Positions 1 through 35,900 of a stretch of DNA of 64,000 bases are shown here, one piece after another (positions within the stretch are counted from its first letter, which is position 1; each line of letters opens with the position of its first letter). Made by a program: the position numbers and the translations under genes. Under the pieces are notes generated by a model. That model did not search any database. It worked only from the letters and a program-made list of their open reading frames with translations, and was not told the origin of the DNA. The stretch is taken from positions 20,162,454 through 20,226,453 of the forward strand of contig CM060201.1 in the NCBI GenBank assembly GCA_030562195.1. Direction: 5' to 3'. This stretch comes from Nipponacmea schrenckii. Its lineage: Eukaryota > Mollusca > Gastropoda > Lottiidae.

Positions 1-13815
<13,815 letters not shown>

Positions 13816-14702
13816 ACAGTTTTAGTTCAATTCACATTTACCGTATTTACTTTAATAATTTACCCAGTTCACTGATAACATGGTTAAATATAACAAATTA
13901 TCAATAGGCAGCTACCTCATTATTGAGTTAATCTATTGAATTAATTAGGGCGAGGAACCTGACCCCAGAAAAAATATGCTGGCACAGGCATCACAATATG
14001 TTACTAACTCTGTTCTTAATCTAACTAGTTTTATAAGATAAGGTGATTTAACTCAGTATGGTAAAAACTCCACTGGTAGAAAACTCTATCTATAATATAT
14101 TTTTATTCAACTCTGTTTTGTAGATCTAGATTGTTTGTCCATGGATTATGTTTTTAAAACTGTGATATTCAACTCATACTGTTGTTTGTATTTCATTATC
14201 GTTTCAATCTCACGTGTTTTTAATATTTTTGTTCTATTATTGTATTGTTTGAAAATTAATATTGAAAATGATTTAATTTCTTTCCATGTTTTTAATTGTT
14301 GTGTAAAGGTTGAAAGTTGACACCAGCAAGTACTGGCCATGGATTCAGCTTTCCTTGAGAAGTCAAACCTTCAGCTACTAATGTAATGGCCTATCAGTCA
14401 CTGCAAATAGAGTACCGGGTATATAGAATATAGTCATTAAAGTTGTGCTTAAACATTAAAAACCAATTTGTATGTAATGGTATTTTTAATATTTAACTGT
14501 AGTCTGATGTTAATTAGTAATAAATAGAGTTGCGCCCCTTCAACTGTAAAAATCTTTATAAAAATCTGGACAACCGAGACGAAAACTAAACAGAAGTGAG
14601 TTATGAAACAGAAGTGTTTTGTAAGTCAACGAGCAAACTAGAAGAGAAAAGCCTAGATTATCCTTTTTGTTCCCAGGCCTAGAGGTGCACCGACATTTAA
14701 AA
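13816..14702 (+). other. CHD1L 3' UTR / SDHAF2 upstream region
   Basis: A gap of 887 bp between two genes in the same orientation. An AATAAA at 14519-14524 is a candidate poly(A) signal for CHD1L, about 700 nt past its stop. The SDHAF2 promoter must lie in the remaining stretch or overlap it. No TATA box or CpG-rich island was obvious. No coding potential was seen. Confidence 0.6.
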
Positions 14703-16004
14703 ATGTCCAGTATTTTGTTTCGTTTGTTGCCACCAACTAGGATTGCTGTTTCGAGCATTGTAAGTATCTATCAAAATCATAATAACAACAACTGAACAAG
14801 CTACTGCTAACTAGAGAAACAGTCGAGTACCCCCCCTCCCCTTCCCTCCCTTCCCTTCCCTCCCTTTCCCTCCCCTCCCTCTTTGTTTTACACAATGGTA
14901 TTGGGCTTTGGACACAGCCTAGGGCCTACTGGTGACATAATATGATAAATTCCTGATGCATTTACTATTTAGATCAGCAAAATGAATAGGGCCATTAAAA
15001 TCAGCTTTATTACTCTGTTTTAGACTCGCCAGTTCCCCAGTGTGGCCAGATTATCAACTGGAGATATTTTTACAACAGAAAACACCGAGCCACCTATACC
15101 TGAATATCGTGAACGATTTGGCGAAGCTACAGAGTTTAAACGTGCCAGATTATTGTATCAGAGTAGAAAACGTGGTATGACCGAGAATGGACTTCTATTG
15201 AGGTATGTGGTGCTGCTCTTAACTGGTAAAACTTGAGAGTTGAGCTAATATATTTTTGGATTAATATTTATCCACCTTTTGTCATCCTATAGAAAGTGGA
15301 CTTATCTAAAGTTTATACACAGAAAATCTAAAAATATCAAGTCTTAAAAGAAATATTAAAATTGTCTCGGTTTATGTCAGTGTAACTTTATTCTGACGAT
15401 GTTTTAAATATTTTCAGTTCGTTTGCTGCCAAGTATTTAGATAAAATGAATGAAGAGGAGTTAACTCTGTACGATAGATTGATTAATAAACCAACTAATG
15501 ATTGGGAGATATATTACTGGATAACAGGTGGGTGTTTTATTATAATCATCTTATTTTACATTGGTCAGAATCACAGTCCATTGGAGCAACTTTGAACTGT
15601 GACCAATACATTGACTGCAATATGCTCTTTTATGTTATCAGGAAACTTTGGAAAGCTGTGATTTGATTTGATTTGATTGTACAAATGCGAATATATACAC
15701 TGACGGATTGACTGGATGTTAAATCAGAGGCTCCGATTGGCTGTATTTACTAGCCACAATCCAATCAAATTACTGCATTTAGAAACTCTTTGATACCAGA
15801 ATGAAGTTTGTAATTTATTGATATTGTAAAGATATAAATGCATTTTTTTTAAATTAATTTACCCGTTAAATTCTTTAAATTTATTTTCCAGGTAATAAAC
15901 CTACCCCTGAGGAATACAATCATCAAATTATGGACAAGTTGAAAGACCACGCTAAAAATAAAGATCATGACCTTAGACTTACTCAACCAGACCTTTATAC
16001 ATGA
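14703..16004 (+). CDS. SDHAF2: Succinate dehydrogenase assembly factor 2, mitochondrial
   Basis: The protein promotes covalent attachment of FAD to the flavoprotein subunit of succinate dehydrogenase (complex II) in the mitochondrial matrix. Exons: 14703-14759, 15024-15202, 15418-15527, 15892-16004 (TGA), all with GT/AG borders and matching phases; they sum to 152 residues, against 166 in human. The N-terminus [18 protein letters not shown] is Arg/Ser-rich without acids, as expected of a mitochondrial presequence. The family core is clear: [20 protein letters not shown], then [20 protein letters not shown] and [10 protein letters not shown]. The ATG at 14703 is the only one giving this presequence before a good donor (ATT/GTAAGT). 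The gene is tail-to-tail with the protease on the other strand. Confidence 0.95.
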
Positions 16005-17626
16005 ACATCCAGTCTTTATCGTTATTGAAATGATTTTTCAAAAAATCCTGGCTGATTTGAACATTCAGTCTATGTTTTTGTTAAAGAACAATATAAGGTT
16101 TTCAATTTAAAAAGCTAGGCAGGCCAGAAATCTGACCTAGTAAGTGTTGATTAATGTGGACATTTGAAGCTTGCATACCTTGAAGCAGTGAAATCTGTCG
16201 ATTGTATACCTTGATCCGAGGACTATGTAAGTAATATGTTAAATTTCACAAGATGTTGAGTGTTTGTATATAAATATAATTTAATAAGTTTGTTTGATAA
16301 AATGCTAAATTCAAAAGATACTTCTCCATATTACTACCATGATCTAGAAATTGGGCTACGATAACATGTCAGTAATACCAAATTATAGCTGAACTTCCCT
16401 ATTTGTTGTGAGGGCATGCAATATCCCACCGTAAGAATAAGGTGGTCACTTCACTATAACGACAACACAAGCAACAATTATGTATGTGCAGTCAATACGA
16501 AATTGTAGCTAAACTTCCATATTTATTGTGATGGGGCATGCAATATCACCACCGTAAGAATAAGGTGGTCACTTCACTATAATGATAACATAACAAGCAA
16601 CAATTATTATCTACCTTCAGGAGCACTAGGCCACTGAAAATCTTATTGAGAAGAACTGACAAAATGGTGTTAATGTGATTTTATTAAAAAATTCTTCACA
16701 AATCTCCGTGTATTATACAGTAGGGTGTCAGCATGAGATCAACGTATTTCTACAACATCACTCGATTTTATATTGAACCTGGTTCAAAACTAATAATCAT
16801 ACATCCATTGTGGGTTTTTATTAACGAAAATACAAGCTATTCTTATGCAGGAATCAGTTATTAACTGAGCATTTAGGAGATGTAAAAACCGTGACCTTTA
16901 TTTATAATATCAAATTGATATTGAGGTTCTGTGACAGGAATGTTTAATCTATTTTAAAGAAAATACAAAAATATAACATCTAATATAACAAGTAAAACTT
17001 TAAGATAGTTCACTGGGGTAATTTTACTCAAATCCTGAAAATAATTCCATAAAATGCCATAAAGAGAACAAAATTGCAAAAAACATTTTAAAGTTTCACT
17101 CAAGCAGTGCAACAACTTTTATTCCACAGACAAATACTATGCAAATATTAACAATTTAAATGTGTTGCTAGGCAAAACTTATTGACTTAGAATAAAATAA
17201 GTTAATATTAACTAACAAAAACATTCATTGAAAATAATATATTTTCTGCTCAATATAAATTGTGAAAAGGAACAAACAAAAAACCTTGTTGAAATTTTTT
17301 TTAAGGTATATTACAACTCACAATTTATGCGAATTTTATGATGGTTTTCAACGATCTTATTTATTATCAATATTAACTTTCAACTCATTATTTGTCATGA
17401 TGAAACTTTATCTAATGGATAAATCTCGCTTTTTGATTGTAAATTCCTGAAAAATATTGACTTGTTGCCAGAAACATCTTCTTAGTTTTCAGACTTCTGA
17501 TTGGTTAATATTAATTATTTCAGCCAATCAGATATCATGTATCATAATTAAGTTCAGATATTTAAAGCAACAAGCCCAAATATTCATGATTTTGTGAGAA
17601 AAAAAAAATTAAAAAAAAAACAATCA
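16005..17626. other. Convergent 3' regions of SDHAF2 and the aspartic protease
   Basis: A 1.6-kb AT-rich gap between converging genes. It holds a two-copy direct repeat of about 120 bp (about 16,367-16,610, core GTAAGAATAAGGTGGTCAC) and a minus-strand AATAAA at 17360-17365, about 260 nt past the stop of the distal protease terminal exon. No gene was seen. Confidence 0.65.
17360..17365 (-). promoter_or_regulatory. Candidate poly(A) signal for the distal cathepsin D terminal exon
   Basis: AATAAA on the minus strand, about 260 nt downstream of the TAA at 17627-17629. No comparable canonical hexamer was found downstream of the proximal terminal exon before the minisatellites. Confidence 0.45.
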
Positions 17627-26652
<9,026 letters not shown>

Positions 26653-26780
26653 CTTGAAGGACGGTATAGCATGAAAAGACTGAACACAATTGAAGTTTGT
26701 GTAAAGTTTGAGTTTATCGTGTGACTCGTACAGACCATGGATTAATAATAAATTAACGTGAAGTTTCAATCGGAGTTTAT

Positions 26781-26788
26781 TATAAATA
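26781..26788 (-). promoter_or_regulatory. TATA-like element of the aspartic protease gene
   Basis: TATTTATA on the minus strand, about 130 bp upstream of the ATG at 26652. This would place transcription start near 26,755. Confidence 0.5.
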
Positions 26789-26811
26789 CAGAGTCAGGGC
26801 CAGGTATACTC

Positions 26812-26849
26812 GTCACGTGATCTGTCATATGACTTCAACATCACGTGCT
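26812..26849 (-). promoter_or_regulatory. Two CLEAR-like E-boxes upstream of the aspartic protease gene
   Basis: GTCACGTGAT at 26812-26821 and ATCACGTGCT at 26840-26849 each hold CACGTG. The first matches 9 of 10 bases of the lysosomal CLEAR element bound by TFEB/MITF factors. They sit about 25-60 bp upstream of the TATA-like box, which suits a lysosomal cathepsin. Confidence 0.6.
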
Positions 26850-26889
26850 CCAGTCCGGATTTTAATCTGGATTGAGTTTTAATTCGGAT

Positions 26890-27980
26890 TAGATCCTCCC
26901 ACATACTGTATACTAATATTATACTCATGTCCTTATTTAGAATAGACAGCGAGAGGAACTAGTTAACTTAATGTATTTAATATACTCTAAGGTCGAATAT
27001 AATCAAGTAGCCTACAGTTTCAATAATTTGCATAGCCGGATGTGTCATTTGGAGATCAGTTTTATTCATCCAAAATAACCTAACCTTTGAAGAATGAATG
27101 AATGGGTAGAGCTTTTAAAATTAGGAACTTAGTGAATATAAAACACATTAATGATAATTACAGGCTTGTTCAGGGCACTTCAAATATGTCCGGGGTTCTT
27201 TTCCCCTCTTTGATTTTTATTTAACGGGATATTAACCTATTCTATGATGCCTGTTTGAAGAAGAGTTAATATAAACAAGTTTGTAAAATGTAAAATGATA
27301 AGCCTGTATCTTATGACGATAGTTTATAAGTTTGATGTATGACTGAAGTCACATCCCAGTCAAATGACAACAGAGTTATCATGCTACTGACTTACGTTCT
27401 CATCATTTGATCTTGTAATCTACATCCGATAATAAACCAAGATCGATAACCTAGGTCTATTTTATCTTATAATATTCCTCTTTAAGATAAGTTATAACAA
27501 AAAAACTTGACGGAAATTCAATAAATTAGGAAAAAAATTCACCTTCCCCAGCCTTTTAGTGTTTAATCAGAGAATGTCATGTGTTCAGCCTCACTCCCCC
27601 ACCCCTCACAGTAAACGATGCCACCCATGAGTGTAGCCTGATATAGCGTGTAGGTGGTGAGAGAGAGAGAATCTGGTGTATTTGATGAAAAGAGAGAGGG
27701 GGGGGGGGGTGATGGTTGATATTTGACCCATTCAATGATAATAAGTGATATATTTTATCAATTATTTAAAGTATATTTTTATCTAATCTTGGATATTCTA
27801 ACATCTTAACACAAAGTTCAACTTGAGACAACTTCAGACTAGTTTCACATCATCATATTTCCAATATGGCTTTTAACATGGTTTTATTGTCTTAGGTAAG
27901 GCAATATGATGAATAGGGGTGTGGTTTGGGCATGATGTACCTAAATATGCAGGTTCAGTTAAAGATGCAGGTTGAAATAG
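26890..27980. other. Intergenic, no gene seen
   Basis: AT-rich DNA with a GAGAGA/poly-G tract near 27,660-27,710. No coding or RNA-gene signal was found. Confidence 0.6.
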
Positions 27981-30256
27981 ATCAGCTGTCTAAAATCTCT
28001 TCTTCTCTAACTTCAGTAGGGACACAGGCTGAAATAGATCAGTTGTCTAAAAATCTCTCTTCTCTACTTCAGTAGGGACACAGGCTGAAATAGATCAGTT
28101 GTCTAAAAATCTCTTTTTCTCTAACTTCAGTAGGGACACAGGCTGAAATAGATCAGTTGTCTAAAAATCTCTTCTTCTCTAACTTCAGTAGGGACACAGA
28201 CTGAAATAGATCAGTTGTCTAAAAATCTCTTCTTCTCTAACTTCAGTAGGGACACAGGTTGAAATAGATCAGTTGTCTAAAAATCTACTCTTCTCTAACT
28301 TCAGTAGGGACACAGGTTGAAATAGATCAGTTGTCTAAAAATCTACTCTTCTCTAACTTCAGTAGGGACACAGGCTGAAATAGATCAGCTGTCTAAAGAT
28401 CTCTTCTTCTCTAACTTCAGTAGGGACACAGGCTGAAATAGATCAGTTGTCTAAAAATCTATTCTTCTCTAACTTCAGTAGGGACACAGGTTGAAATATA
28501 TCAGTTGTCAAAAAGATCTATTCTTCTCTAACTTCAGTAGGGACACAGACTGAAATAGATCAGTTGTCTAAAAATCTATTCTTCTCTAACTTCAGTAGGG
28601 ACACAGGTTGAAATAGATCAGTTGTCTAAAGATCTACTCTTCTCTAACTTCAGTAGGGACACAGGCTGAAATAGATCAGTTGTCTAAAAATCTACTCTTC
28701 TCTAACTTCAGTAGGGACACAGGCTGAAATAGATCAGTTGTCTAAAAATCTCTTCTTCTCTAACTTCAGTAGGGACACAGACTGAAATAGATCAGTTGTC
28801 TAAAAATCTCTTCTTCTCTAACTTCAGTAGGGACACAGGTTGAAATAGATCAGTTGTCTAAAAATCTCTTCTTCTCTAACTTCAGTAGGGACACAGACTG
28901 AAATAGATCAGTTGTCTAAAAATCTCTCTTCTCTAACTTCAGTAGGGACACAGGTTGAAATAGATCAGTTGTCTAAAGATCTCTACTTCTCTAACTTCAG
29001 TAGGGACACAGACTGAAATAGATCAGTTGTCTAAAAATCTCTTCTTCTCTAACTTCAGTAGGGACACAGGCTGAAATAGATCAGTTGTCTAAAGATCTAC
29101 TCTTCTCTAACTTCAGTAGGGACACAGACTGAAATAGATCAGTTGTCTAAAGATCTCTTCTTCTCTAACTTCAGTAGGGACACAGACTGAAATAGATCAG
29201 TTGTCTAAAAATCTCTCTTCTCTAACTTCAGTAGGGACACAGACTGAAATAGATCAGTTGTCTAAAAATCTCTTCTTCTCTAACTTCAGTAGGGACACAG
29301 ACTGAAATAGATCAGTTGTCTAAAAATCTATTCTTCTCTAACTTCAGTAGGGACACAGGCTGAAATAGATCAGTTGTCTAAAAATCTACTTCTTCTCTAA
29401 CTTCAGTAGGGACACAGGCTGAAATAGATCAGTTGTCTAAAAATCTCTTCTTCTCTAACTTCAGTAGGGACACAGACTGAAATAGATCAGTTGTCTAAAA
29501 ATCTACTTCTTCTCTAACTTCAGTAGGGACACAGGCTGAAATAGATCAGTTGTCTAAAAATCTATTCTTCTCTAACTTCAGTAGGGACACAGGCTGAAAT
29601 AGATCAGTTGTCTAAAGATCTCTTCTTCTCTAACTTCAGTAGGGACACAGGCTGAAATAGATCAGTTGTCTAAAGATCTACTTCTTCTCTAACTTCAGTA
29701 GGGACACAGGCTGAAATAGATCAGTTGTCTAAAGATCTACTCTTCTCTAACTTCAGTAGGGACACAGGCTGAAATAGATCAGTTGTCTAAAAATCTACTC
29801 TTCTCTAACTTCAGTAGGGACACAGGTTGAAATAGATCAGTTGTCTAAAAATCTCTTCTTCTCTAACTTCAGTAGGGACACAGGCTGAAATAGATCAGTT
29901 GTCTAAAAATCTACTCTTCTCTAACTTCAGTAGGGACACAGGTTGAAATAGATCAGTTGTCTAAAAATCTCTTCTTCTCTAACTTCAGTAGGGACACAGG
30001 CTGAAATAGATCAGTTGTCTAAAGATCTACTCTTCTCTAACTTCAGTAGGGACACAGGCTGAAATAGATCAGTTGTCTAAAGATCTACTCTTCTCTAACT
30101 TCAGTAGGGACACAGACTGAAATAGATCAGTTGTCTAAAAATCTACTTCTTCTCTAACTTCAGTAGGGACACAGGCTGAAATAGATCAGTTGTCTAAAAA
30201 TCTACTCTTCTCTAACTTCAGTAGGGACACAGGCTGAAATAGATCAGTTGTCTAAT
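27972..30256. repeat. 58-bp minisatellite, about 39 copies
   Basis: Units contain TCTTCTCTAACTTCAG, TAGGGACACAGGCTGAAAT and AGATCAGTTGTCTAAA. Unit length varies by one or two bases in the CT-rich part. The pyrimidine stretch followed by CAG resembles a plus-strand 3' splice site repeated dozens of times. No host exon was recognised. Confidence 0.97.
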
Positions 30257-31002
30257 GATGGCATAGCAGGAAACTCTGAGTAACAACTTGTTTCAAATTC
30301 TGTTTATAATATACATTATATATATAGTTAACAATTATGTTTTATTTTGTATTTGTTTGTTAAAGACAAGAGAACCACCAGGATGTACTATAATTTATAT
30401 ATATTTAATAATTTATAATTCAAACAGACAATATTATTTAAATAAGTAGTTTAATATATTTTAATAAATATGATGATTTTATACAATAAATACAAATACA
30501 AATAAATAGACAAATAAATAGACAAATAATTACAATAATTACAAATACAAATTAAACATAATATCATCAGATACAATATTTAGTTTAATTAAAGTTAGAA
30601 CAAACTTTATTTCCATATTTATCAATCTTTCATGATAAATCAACTTTGCATGATTCACTTAAAACAAAAGAAACGGAACCAAATTTTCAATCAGACATCT
30701 GTGGTTCCTGTAATTCTACTAAAACTAAGTGTTTAATGACGTCACTAATAGCGAAGGGCTTTATATTATACTAGTATATTTTGCCATTAGTGACGTCATC
30801 ATATACACTAACAATATAATTAATGAAAAATGAAATAATAATAAAAATATCACAGAAACAAATTAAAACAGGTCTACCGTCCAAAATACAGATAAGGAAA
30901 GATCATGGCCTGGATTGGGCGACACCAAGAATGTTAGGAACAGAGAAGTTATTCTTGTAAAATATTCACATTCTTTCTTTTCTTTTGGTAAAAACAGAGA
31001 CC
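30257..31002. other. AT-rich intergenic DNA with a small foldback element
   Basis: About 30,690-30,800 holds a foldback: TGACGTCACTAAT (30737-30749) and its perfect inverse ATTAGTGACGTCA (30786-30798). It is preceded by the dispersed-element end GTGGTTCCTGTAATTCTACT. The rest is A/T-rich with CAAATAAATA repeats. No gene seen. Confidence 0.75.
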
Positions 31003-31702
31003 ATGGATATACCAGGCTGTGGCCATGGATATACCAGGCTGTGGCCATGGAGATACCAGGCTGTGGCCATGGATATACCAGGCTGTGGCCATGGATATAC
31101 CAGGCTGTGGCCATGGATATACCAGGCTGTGGCCATGGATATACCAGGCTGTGGCCATGAGGATATAACCAGGCTGTGGCCATGGATATACCAGGCTGTG
31201 GCCATGGAATACCAGGCTGTGGCCATGGATAAACCAGGCTGTGGCCATGGATAACCAGGCTGTGGCCATGGATATACCAGGCTGTGGCCATGGAATACCA
31301 GGCTGTGGCCATGGATAACCAGGCTGTGGCCATGGATATACCAGGCTGTGGCCATGGATATACCAGGCTGTGGCATGGATAAACCAGGCTGTGGGCTCAT
31401 GGATATACCAGGCTGTGGCCATGGAAAATACCAGGCTGTGGCCATGGATATACCAGGCTGTGGCCATGGATATACCAGGCTGTGGCCATGGATATACCAG
31501 GCTGTGGCCATGGATAAACCAGGCTGTGGCCATGGATAAACCAGGCTGTGGCCATGGATATACCAGGCTGTGGCCATGGATATACCAGGCTGTGGCCATG
31601 GATATACCAGGCTGTGGCCGAGGATATACCAGGCTGTGGCTATGGATATACCAGGCTGTGCCAGGATAACCAGGCTGGCCATGGATATACCAGGCTGTGA
31701 AG
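31003..31702. repeat. 22-bp minisatellite, about 32 copies
   Basis: Core CATGGATATACCAGGCTGTG, with units of 17-24 bp. The open frames on both strands are repeat artefacts. Confidence 0.96.
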
Positions 31703-32683
31703 GCGAAGGCATTTATCACTGTCAATTAATATTATATATTATTTCCTGTTTTTATTACAAACAGGAAATACACAGAATACAAGGATGTAACACCCTACTT
31801 TCATTTCATTGTTCATAGAATACTTAATGATTTAATACATACATCATATTTTTAGAGTTTTATTATGAAATATTCAAAATTTTAAATTTCCAAAAAAATG
31901 TCATTGTTTAATGCACTAAAGGATTTACTACAAACATCAAAGTTGAAGATGTAAATGCAGTACAGAGTTAAAACTATGTTTAACTTTGATGAAGATTTTC
32001 TAACCTTTGTCAACTTACTGATCTAGGTCTACAATAATTTTTCCATTAACTTAACAAATATAATTATCCCATTAACTTAAAAAATATAATAATCCCATCA
32101 ACTTTAAATCTATTATGAAGATATAAGTTAAGAAATAGTAAATCCATATATCTAGTACCAATATTGTGCTTATAGATCATTTCTTAAACAATAACATTGC
32201 AGGCACAATAACAAACATAAAAGGCTTAAAAGTCTTTAAAATAAGGCAGAATATCACAGTCAAGGTGTATCATTATCACGGGAATAGAAGGCACAAAGAT
32301 ACAGTAAATAGGGCAATAACAACTGGGCAATATCACAGTTATGTACAGCAAACAGGGCAATAATAACTGGGCAATAACAGTTGTGTATAACATATAGGGC
32401 AATAACCACAGGGCAATAACCACTGGGCAATAACACAGTTGTGTATAACATATAGGGCAATAACCAATGGTTGTGTACATCAAATAGGCCACAATTCTGT
32501 TCATAACAGCGTATCATTACGTTCAGTAGTGTTTCTAAAAGGGGGGAGGGGGCTATGTCACCCCTCACTGGTCTCCTACTCAACCCCTACACCTAATGAT
32601 TTTGAGACATCACTGATATAAAAAAGCTAGAATCAGATATAAAACTTCTATTACACAGAATTACACCTGGTCATGGTCAATCT
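31703..32683. other. 3' region of the giant gene, no other gene seen
   Basis: AT-rich, with short repeats (about 32,040-32,110 ATCCCATTAACTTAA; about 32,300-32,470 GGGCAATAAC). It probably contains the 3' UTR of the minus-strand gene ending at 32,684. A minus-strand AATAAA lies at about 31859-31864, far from the stop. Confidence 0.55.
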
Positions 32684-32914
32684 TCAATATTTCTCAACAC
32701 AAGTCGAAGGAAAAGCATCGTCTAATATTTCTTTCATTTTCTTCTTGGCAGCCTGCTGCTGTTTCTTCAATCTCCGAATTTCTTCCGTCAGGAACGTCTC
32801 ATTAAACATGACCTTGGCCTTGACACTGGCTTCCTGACGACCTTGAAACAATAGACGTCTGCGATGAAATTCATAAAGCAGTAGTAGTTGGTCGTCTGTT
32901 AGGTTTTCTACTCT
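32684..32914 (-). other. C-terminal coiled-coil exon
   Basis: The last exon (77 codons with TGA) encodes [20 protein letters not shown], then a charged helix with [19 protein letters not shown] and the end [14 protein letters not shown]. The heptad-like Leu/Ile spacing and Lys/Gln richness predict a coiled coil. Confidence 0.82.
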
Positions 32915-35900
32915 CTGAAATACAAAACAAAATGGAGTTTTACACCCTTCTGGTCTGAACTACTGATTCCAATCTTGACTCAGAGACCAAGATCAATACA
33001 GATACAGATTAATAAGGTCTTTTCTTATATTTAAACTGGTCTGAAATTTCGCATCGAGTGAACAGGTTTAAGTTACACTCATCTTGGACTTGATTGGACG
33101 TCACATTATACACCACAGTTAGTGATTGCGGGTTCCTTGTTGTCAACATAACTTGAGACCACCCCACAGTCAGAATTTTGACTGTGACATTAAAGTTTTT
33201 TTTTATATAAACAATATTTATTGACACTGGATTGGGCAGCAGACTACGCCTATATAAGCGCCTTCCAGACATTTGATATTTAAGTAACAACAAACAAACA
33301 CATGTTCCAGTTGAACTTACATCAGGCATATTTTTAGCTGTTTTTCTGTTTAAATCTTTATAACTTTTTAACATTTCACCTTTTATCTGAGAATATAAAT
33401 CCTGGGGGTCTTTCCGTGTTGTGGATTTCTTCGACTGAAAAATAGAATCCAGGTATAAAATGATATCATGTTCCTTTTAAAGATATTCCTTACAACTAAT
33501 CCAATATTTCATATTTCCTGTTTATGATAACTGACTAAACAAAAGTAGATAGATTTTGTATTTCATTCAAGTATTTTCTGGTCAGTCAACCTGGACCAAG
33601 AAAACATTTTGAGTCATTGTTTGCAAGGAGAAAGAGCACAAGATGGGTATATAAGGATTCAAGGTGACTATTGCAGTCAAGGTATAAGTAAGAAGTTTAT
33701 AATAGCTAGACATTGTAAAGATGTGATACAAGAAAGGTGACTATTGTAGTCAAGGTATTAGAAGTAGTTTGTAATATCTTGACATTGTGAAGATGTATAA
33801 GATGAAGTTTGTAATAGCTTGACATTGTGAAGATGTATAAGATGAAGTTTGTAATAGCTTGACATTGTGAAGATGTATAAGATGAAGTTTGAATACTTGA
33901 CATTGTGAAGATGTATAAGATGAAGTTTGAATAGCTTGACCTTGTGAAGATGTATAAGATGAAGTTTGTAATAACTTGACCTTGTGAAGATGTATAAGAT
34001 GAAGTTTGAATAGCTTGACCTTGTGAAGATGTATAAGATGAAGTTTGTAATACTTGACCTTGTGAAGATGTATAAGATGAAGTTTGTAATAGCTTGACAT
34101 TGTGAAGATGTATAAGATGAAGTTTGCAATAGCTTGACCTTGTGAAGATGTATAAGATGAAGTTTATAATAACTTGACATTGTGAAGATGTATAAGATGA
34201 AGTTTGTAATAGCTTGACATTGTGAAGATGTGATACAAGAAAGGTGTAGTAAAGGTAAAAAGTGTGAATTTTGTGATAATTATAGAAGATGATCCTGTAG
34301 GGTTTATAAATAGACTCACAGTTTTACTCCTATCAGTTGACTGGTTACTCTCTATTGGGATCTCATCCTCAAAATGGATATTTCTTGATCGAGGCGAGAC
34401 ATCTTCATTGTAATATAAATTTCTCTGTTAAAAAATAGCAAAATCTTTTAAAGAAAATCATATTAAAATGTCATTATTATAATGGTCTATTATATTGTAA
34501 TATTGTGGTCTGAAAATATTAAATCTTCATCAAGAGTTATCTCCCTTCAACTAGCAGGCGGCAAGTATGAATTAAGATGGTGGACAGAATTTCACTGAGT
34601 GTCATGTGTTCTTTACTAAAAGTAGCCTAATGTTTTACATAAATCTTTATTTTGTGACCTAGGCCTTTGTTTTTATTAGACTATTTTCATGACCATCTAA
34701 CACTACTGTACTGAAACCATGTCAACAAGGAAAGAAAACTCAATCTACAACAAGGTAACAGAGCATGGTGAACATCTCGATTTCTTATATTCTATGAAGT
34801 CAAGATTCAAGGTACATTTTCAACAAGGATCTTCTTCAATACCTCAGGTTTGGAAATTTTATTTTTAGAATTATTTTCATTATCATCTTCCTCATCAGAA
34901 TGTCCTTGTTCACTTTGACTATCACCATGACTATCACTATCAGAGTTCCCATCACCATTTTCAGGACGCTAAGAAAAGAGCAAAGAGTTATAGGCTATAT
35001 ATGAAAGCACCAGAACCAAAAAACATGCATAGGTAAGGAAAGGCTAAGAAAGAATTGGCTGGTAAAGGAACATGCATAAAACAAATTAGGTCTTGTTTCA
35101 AGCAGTGCTTTATAGAATGAAAATTAAGCTCAACAAGATTTGACGAACATTAAAAATTTAGGAAATACAAAAAACCTAGCACAGAAAAGCGAAAATGTCT
35201 TAAAGATAACCAGCATAGGAAAAATAAAATATAGCTAGGAAATTGCTTTATTTTAAGTTTTAGGGAAAGGTAAACACTGCACTGGTATATTTTCTTAAAA
35301 ACTCAAATCTCCATAACCACACCCAATTAAAACTTAAACTCAATCGACTTACTCGCTTGGATCTCCATCCAGAAGGTGATCTTGGTGAATTATCCTAAAA
35401 TAAAGCAGAAGGAATATTTTACTCAATTTAAATCCAAAAGGGATGTTAGAACTTAGAAGAACATCCAAACAGACACCCTCCTATATCTTGAAAGAAACAG
35501 CCCTGTTTATTTTATAAACAAGTTTCAAGCCTCACTCATTATAAAACTGTTTGGACCAAAATGGCATCATGCACCCCAATAAGATAAACATATTCAACCC
35601 ATATATCATTGGTCACACCATCCAAATTCAATATTACAATCTCCCTTTGAAACATAGAAAATGACTGCTGTGGCAGTGTTAGTAGCAATATATTTTCATC
35701 TTCACTATTCAGTAACTTGAAATTTCTAATGTTAAAAGAAACAGTTAAATACCCAACATAATACTATATTTGACAGCAGGGTTTATAAAGATTTTCTTAT
35801 TGTAGAGTTACCATACTGCTATTTAACTAGACAGGACAATAATCCTCAGACCTATGTATAATAATTTTAATTTTTAACAAACCTGACGTGAAGAGGCTAC

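Noticed and set aside
30863..31818. Several overlapping open frames on both strands with repeated Trp/Pro motifs
   Set aside because: They are translations of the 22-bp minisatellite with no splice context or conserved protein.
33009..33374. 121-codon minus-strand frame
   Set aside because: It is the extension of the exon 33434-33321 reading into the following intron.
33750..34180. Repetitive minus-strand frames of 116-140 codons
   Set aside because: Translations of the 40-bp intronic array in all frames.
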